Shown: positions 50,046-52,808 of the stretch, one piece after another
Numbering within the stretch: the first letter of the stretch is position 1
Layout of the letters: each line of letters opens with the position of its first letter
Program-made: the position numbers and the translations under genes
Notes under the pieces: generated by a model
The model's database searches: none
What the model was told of the DNA's origin: nothing
Seen by the model: only the letters and a program-made list of their open reading frames with translations
Source of the DNA: Ruminococcus sp.
GTDB lineage: Bacteria; Bacillota; Clostridia; Oscillospirales; Ruminococcaceae
Direction: 5' to 3'
NCBI GenBank assembly: GCA_017620025.1
Contig: JAFZRF010000052.1
Location: 1 to 52,808, forward strand
DNA: 52,808 nucleotides

Positions 50046-51239
50046 TTATGATTTGAGTAGTTTTGTATAGCTGCGGTCTATTCCTATCGCTCCAAGCGGA
50101 GCAGTGATCAGTATCGCCAACACTGCCACCGACAGCACGATCTTTCCGCAAGGCAGACCAAGTGACAGCGGTACCGAACCGATTGCCGCTTGGACCGTTG
50201 CTTTCGGGAGATATGCAATCACACAGAACAGCCTTTCTCTTGCATTCAGCTCCGTACCGATCAGGCAGATGCACACGCCGACAGCCCTGAATGCAAGAGC
50301 TAAGAATATCATTGCAAGCGCCGAAGCTCCTGCTGTCATCGTATAGCGAACATCAACGGCAGCTCCCACCAGCACAAACAGTATGACTTCTGCACCGATC
50401 CACAGCTTGCCGAACTTCTCCGACAGCCGAACAGAAACGTAATTGTCTGCTTTCAGCTTTATCTCGCAAGCCATAGCGACAACAGCAAGCAGTCCTGACA
50501 CTGCAACATAGGGCTTTGCTATGCTCTCGACTGACATCAGCAAAAACGCCGTTCCGAGCAGAATAATTACCTTTGCGCTGCTGCGAATCCTGTGCTTATG
50601 CTGATACGATTTCTCAAAGAGCAGATATAACAGAAATCCGACTGCTGCACCGAGCAGAACACCGAGAACTATGGATATGGGGATATTCAGGAAATCAGCA
50701 AGCCGTGCCGAACCGCCCTGTGCCATCGTCACGAATGTTGAGAATAGTACGATTACAAAAATATCATCGCAGGAAGCGCCTGCAAGTATCATCTGGGGGA
50801 TGCTTTTCTGCGTCCCCCATTTTTCTTCGATGAGCTTCAACATTCTCGGCACGACCACCGCAGGAGATACCGCACTCAGGACTGCACCCATAACGGCGGC
50901 TTCGATACGGTTCACGCCGAGCAGAAACGGCGCGATCAGCACATATCCGGCGATCTCACAGCAGGCAGGAACAAATGACATCATCACCGCAGGTCTGCCG
51001 ACCTTTTTCAGATCGGACAGATTCAGCGATAACCCTGCCTTTATCAGTATGATAATGAGCGCAATCTGCCGAAGCTCCGATGAGATTCCGAGGATAGACG
51101 GATCAAGCAGGTCAAGCACATAGGGACTGACAGCAATTCCGACACCGAGCATTCCGATGATACGGGGCAAGCCGATCTTTTCAAAAATCGCAGCGGCGGA
51201 CAGTCCGACAAGAAAAATGATTGCAAGCGATAACAGCAT
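50046..51239 (-). CDS. Cation/proton antiporter (Na_H_Exchanger family), fluoride-riboswitch controlled
   Basis: 397 residues from the ATG at 51239, which has GGAGG seven bases before; the longer frame to 51398 would translate through the riboswitch. About 12 hydrophobic segments cover nearly the whole chain. AVSPAVVVPRM near residue 125 and CDDIFVIVLF near 155 (paired acidic residues in a membrane helix) are typical ion-binding features of the CPA-type Na+/H+ exchanger fold. The leader carries a crcB-type aptamer and terminator, so it is probably made when fluoride is high and helps the cell cope with fluoride or the linked acid/ion load (inference; fluoride riboswitches are known before some antiporters). 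Cargo of the mobile element. Confidence 0.92.
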   Translation of the reverse strand: MLLSLAIIFLVGLSAAAIFEKIGLPRIIGMLGVGIAVSPYVLDLLDPSILGISSELRQIALIIILIKAGLSLNLSDLKKVGRPAVMMSFVPACCEIAGYVLIAPFLLGVNRIEAAVMGAVLSAVSPAVVVPRMLKLIEEKWGTQKSIPQMILAGASCDDIFVIVLFSTFVTMAQGGSARLADFLNIPISIVLGVLLGAAVGFLLYLLFEKSYQHKHRIRSSAKVIILLGTAFLLMSVESIAKPYVAVSGLLAVVAMACEIKLKADNYVSVRLSEKFGKLWIGAEVILFVLVGAAVDVRYTMTAGASALAMIFLALAFRAVGVCICLIGTELNARERLFCVIAYLPKATVQAAIGSVPLSLGLPCGKIVLSVAVLAILITAPLGAIGIDRSYTKLLKS

Positions 51240-51256
51240 AAATTCGACCTCCGGAT

Positions 51257-51306
51257 AAAATAAAAAAGCCGACAACTTTTGCGTAAAAGCGCAGAAGTCA
51301 TCAGCT
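51257..51306 (-). terminator. Riboswitch-linked terminator before the antiporter
   Basis: On the minus strand gctgatgactt (51306-51296) pairs with aagttgtcggc (51278-51268), eleven pairs with G-U wobbles, around an inner tgcg / cgca stem. A T-run follows (51267-51262). Its left arm shares bases with the aptamer's 3' end, so ligand binding and termination are mutually exclusive. Confidence 0.8.
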
Positions 51307-51350
51307 TGAAAAAGCGGTTTCGGTTTCCCGTGGGAGAACATCATTCCCAA
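51289..51350 (-). promoter_or_regulatory. Fluoride riboswitch (crcB motif) aptamer
   Basis: Minus-strand transcript, 5' to 3': P1 hairpin ggga-atgatgttc-tccc (51348-51332), then cgggaaaccgaaaccgc, then a short loop and the conserved gctgatgacttctgc ending near 51291. The ATG-x-TGTTC loop, the AAACCGC strand and GCTGATGACTTCTGC match the conserved pseudoknotted core of crcB-type fluoride aptamers (compare AAACUGCC...GGCUGAUGGCCUCU in the Thermotoga example). Fluoride binding would prevent the overlapping terminator. Confidence 0.85.
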
Positions 51351-51369
51351 TATAAAATTGTCTGTTATT

Positions 51370-51398
51370 ATTATAGCACGGGAGTGCTGAGATGTCAA
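51370..51398 (-). promoter_or_regulatory. Promoter of the riboswitch-antiporter unit
   Basis: Minus strand TTGACA (51393-51398), 17-base spacer, TATAAT (51370-51375): perfect consensus, starting transcription about 15 bases before the aptamer. Confidence 0.85.
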
Positions 51399-51499
51399 TC
51401 ACTTTGCACAAGAATCTGAAGATTGATTTATGCATAAGGGAGAAATATCAAAACCGCACTGAAAATATCGCAGATATGCTTTACGATACCCGCATTTTT

Positions 51500-51771
51500 T
51501 CGGTATATATTTAGGAGAGCATATTCATCATAATGCTCTGAGAAATCCTGCAATTGCAGTATGGAGCAAACCGCACAGCGGTTATGCTCCAAAACAGAGA
51601 GAAAGCACTGAGCCGAAAGACTCAGATGCAAACACGCCGCGCAGGGGCGTGAGCAATCCCAGCCAGCAAGCTCGGTATCTCCGCATTACAAATTTACAAA
51701 TTTGAATGCTTCGATACACATCTTGGCAGAGGGTTCCACCCCTACGACCCCGAACAAAAAAGGAGAGAAAA
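51500..51771 (+). other. Hairpin-rich non-coding region before mobC, candidate origin of transfer
   Basis: Inverted repeats are at 51516-51539 (agagcat / atgctct), 51548-51559 (ctgcaattgcag), 51562-51591 (tggagcaaaccgc / gcggtt-a-tgctcca), 51608-51625 (ctgag / ctcag) and 51634-51650 (acgcc / ggcgt). A direct repeat acaaattt lies near 51694-51709. Such regions next to mobC genes commonly hold oriT. The nick site cannot be placed. Confidence 0.5.
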
Positions 51772-52116
51772 ATGATGAAAAAAGATAACAGGGAACGAGT
51801 ACTTCAGGTACGGTTAAGTCAGGAAGAATTTGATGCTATTGAGCGCAAATACAAGAACAGCGGAATGAAGTCGAAAAGCGCATTCGTGAGAGCAATGATC
51901 TTCGAGGGGCATCTCGTTTATTTCAATGAGAATGAGCTGAAAGAAATCCATCGGCTTATGAATAATATCGCTGGCAATATCAATCAGATTGCACTCCGAG
52001 CAAACAGCACCGGAAACATCTATGAAAATGACCTTGCCGATATCAAAGAGATGCTGAATAAAATATGGCAGCCGCTGTTGTATTTTCAGTCTCAGCTTTT
52101 GCGGCTGAAGCGATAA
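51772..52116 (+). CDS. mobC: MobC-like relaxosome accessory protein
   Basis: 114 residues from the ATG at 51772 (AAAGGAGAG upstream; a second ATG at 51775 is possible). The N-terminal ribbon-helix-helix-like part has VLQVRLSQEEFDAIERKYKNSG and KSKSAFVRAMI. A C-terminal helical region with INQIALRANSTGNIYENDLADI matches the bacterial mobilisation protein (MobC) family. MobC proteins bind oriT and help the relaxase open the strands; the relaxase gene is presumably to the right of the window. Confidence 0.88.
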   Translation: MMKKDNRERVLQVRLSQEEFDAIERKYKNSGMKSKSAFVRAMIFEGHLVYFNENELKEIHRLMNNIAGNINQIALRANSTGNIYENDLADIKEMLNKIWQPLLYFQSQLLRLKR

Positions 52117-52236
52117 CAGAAGCGCTGCCGGTATCAGTTCTGAAAATAGTGAAAAACAATATGTGCGCCTTGCACTGGACTTGCCTTAGAAATTGCTGCG
52201 CACTTCACAAAAATGGTTACAATTATGCCGCAGAGC

Positions 52237-52265
52237 TGGACTTCCGGATATTCAGCGGTTATAAT
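52237..52265 (+). promoter_or_regulatory. Promoter of the small protein / ssb unit
   Basis: TGGACT (52237-52242), 17-base spacer, TATAAT (52260-52265). The stretch 52117-52236 between mobC and this promoter shows only a gtgcgc / gcgcac inverted repeat. Confidence 0.6.
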
Positions 52266-52297
52266 GGAATCACAAACAGAAAACGGAGGTGCTTATT

Positions 52298-52501
52298 ATG
52301 CTGAGAATACCCGAACTGGCGATGCCGAAAACACGCAAGGTCACGACCGTTTATAACGGCAAAAAAGAGGTGTGGGATGACAGGGAAGAAGCGCAGAATT
52401 TCTTTCTCAGACAGATGATGACAACCGAGGGCGAGGAACGTGATCGGGCAGAGTGCATTTACATTCAGCTCATACACGGTCTTGATGAATGCGAGGACTG
52501 A
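52298..52501 (+). CDS. Small element-encoded protein of unknown function
   Basis: 67 residues from the ATG at 52298 (GGAGG eight bases before; a GTG at 52289 is inside the ribosome site). Soluble and charged, no signal or membrane segment: a beta-like start (TRKVTTVYNGKKEVW) followed by an acidic helical half (DDREEAQNFFLRQMMTTEGEERDRAE). I do not recognise a family. It is coupled to ssb, whose start lies three bases after its stop, so it is probably part of element replication or transfer functions. Confidence 0.7.
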   Translation: MLRIPELAMPKTRKVTTVYNGKKEVWDDREEAQNFFLRQMMTTEGEERDRAECIYIQLIHGLDECED

Positions 52502-52504
52502 ATT

Positions 52505-52808
52505 ATGCTGAACAAAGTTATGATGACGGGCAGGCTCATTTCCGAGCCTGCTCTCACCACAGAAAACGACTGCCGATGCTGTAGGATCAGTATCGCTGTG
52601 GATCAGCCCAAACGAAAAGGGTTTGATACTGTCGGAAGCGATATTTTCAACTGTATTGCTTATGAAAGAAACGCTGATATGATAAACGATCTTTTCTCGG
52701 TAGGAGATCTCATCACTATGGTCGGAACGCTCAGGAATGCCCCCGATCATTCCGCAGAAATTGTTGTGCAGGAAGTTCACATCTCAGGCGGCAAACAGGC
52801 TGCTATTA
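52505..52808 (+). CDS. ssb: Single-stranded DNA-binding protein, truncated by the window edge
   Basis: The first ~101 residues are visible: it begins MLNKVMMTGRLISEPALT, the OB-fold start of SSB. ISIAVDQPKRKGFD, IFNCIAYERNADMI and LFSVGDLITMVGTLRN follow, matching the conserved SSB core strands and the family's AWxxxAE/VxVxG region. It binds single-stranded DNA; on mobile elements an own SSB supports transfer or replication. The C-terminal tail is outside the window. There is no separate promoter; co-transcribed with the preceding small gene. Confidence 0.9.
   Translation, partial: MLNKVMMTGRLISEPALTTENDCRCCRISIAVDQPKRKGFDTVGSDIFNCIAYERNADMINDLFSVGDLITMVGTLRNAPDHSAEIVVQEVHISGGKQAAI

Larger units (their letters stand above)
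47391..52808. mobile_element. Left part of an integrative (probably conjugative or mobilisable) element
   Basis: From the tRNA-Leu 3' end to the window edge: tyrosine integrase, excisionase-like gene, an antiporter as cargo, a candidate oriT, a MobC-like relaxosome protein, a small protein, and SSB. Codon use here shifts to more A/T-rich triplets and away from the strong bias of the core genes. The relaxase and any conjugation apparatus would lie to the right of the window. Confidence 0.8.

Noticed and set aside
51289-51350. Lithium or sodium riboswitch, suggested by the antiporter downstream
   Set aside because: The conserved bases fit the crcB fluoride aptamer much better than what I recall of the nhaA-I, nhaA-II or DUF1646 motifs.

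Overview
The window looks like the chromosome of a fibrolytic Ruminococcus-type Firmicute (R. albus / R. flavefaciens relatives). Two secreted proteins end in dockerin modules with paired calcium loops. Sigma-A promoters (TTGACA-17-TATAAT) and AAGGAGG ribosome sites precede most genes, and the pheST T-box and pyr attenuator are Gram-positive devices. The core region (about 1-47300) has strongly biased, moderately GC-rich codon use. The right end (about 47391-52808) reads as an integrated mobile element with more A/T-rich coding.

Layout. 1-205: a structured RNA or terminator and the uppP terminator. 206-1063: uppP (minus). 1294-10416: a tightly coupled eight-gene operon encoding a coiled-coil protein, a zinc-ribbon/FHA protein, a short radical-SAM protein, a ClpB-like AAA+ ATPase, a PP2C phosphatase, a Ser/Thr kinase with about ten IPTMPQ repeats, and a polytopic membrane protein. 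10550-14895: sbcD-sbcC. 14933-17530: a dockerin-bearing GH43-like enzyme. 17664-19495: maf and a DUF1015 gene. 20005-23599: a MacAB-like export system. 23855-27592: T-box leader and pheS-pheT. 27894-31652 (minus): cca-pflA-mtnN and a second dockerin protein. 31734-32525 (minus): ComEA-like protein. 32626-36088 (minus): heterodimeric ABC exporter. 36165-37394 (minus): UDP-sugar pyrophosphorylase. 37644-39603: pfkA, trmB and a small basic protein. 39626-46984: PyrR-attenuated pyrR-pyrC-pyrF-carA-carB. 47304-47390: tRNA-Leu(CAA).

The mobile element starts at the 3' end of tRNA-Leu. It holds a tyrosine integrase and an excisionase-like protein, both reading toward the tRNA, then about 1 kb of non-coding DNA with a duplicated promoter/palindrome. 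Next comes a cation/proton antiporter preceded by what I read as a fluoride (crcB-type) riboswitch with an attached terminator. A hairpin-rich candidate oriT, a MobC-like protein, a small conserved-looking protein and a truncated SSB follow, and the element runs off the right edge.

The most interesting unit is the 1294-10416 operon. It combines a Thr kinase carrying regularly spaced Thr-containing repeats, a phosphatase, a phospho-Thr reader (FHA), a ClpB/ClpV-like remodeller and a radical-SAM protein. It resembles the PpkA/PppA/Fha/ClpV control layer of type VI secretion, but no secretion-apparatus genes are visible. Second is the fluoride-type riboswitch governing an antiporter carried as element cargo. 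Short palindromic repeats (a shared 19-base core in three places, and a related cluster near 47030) sit between transcription units.
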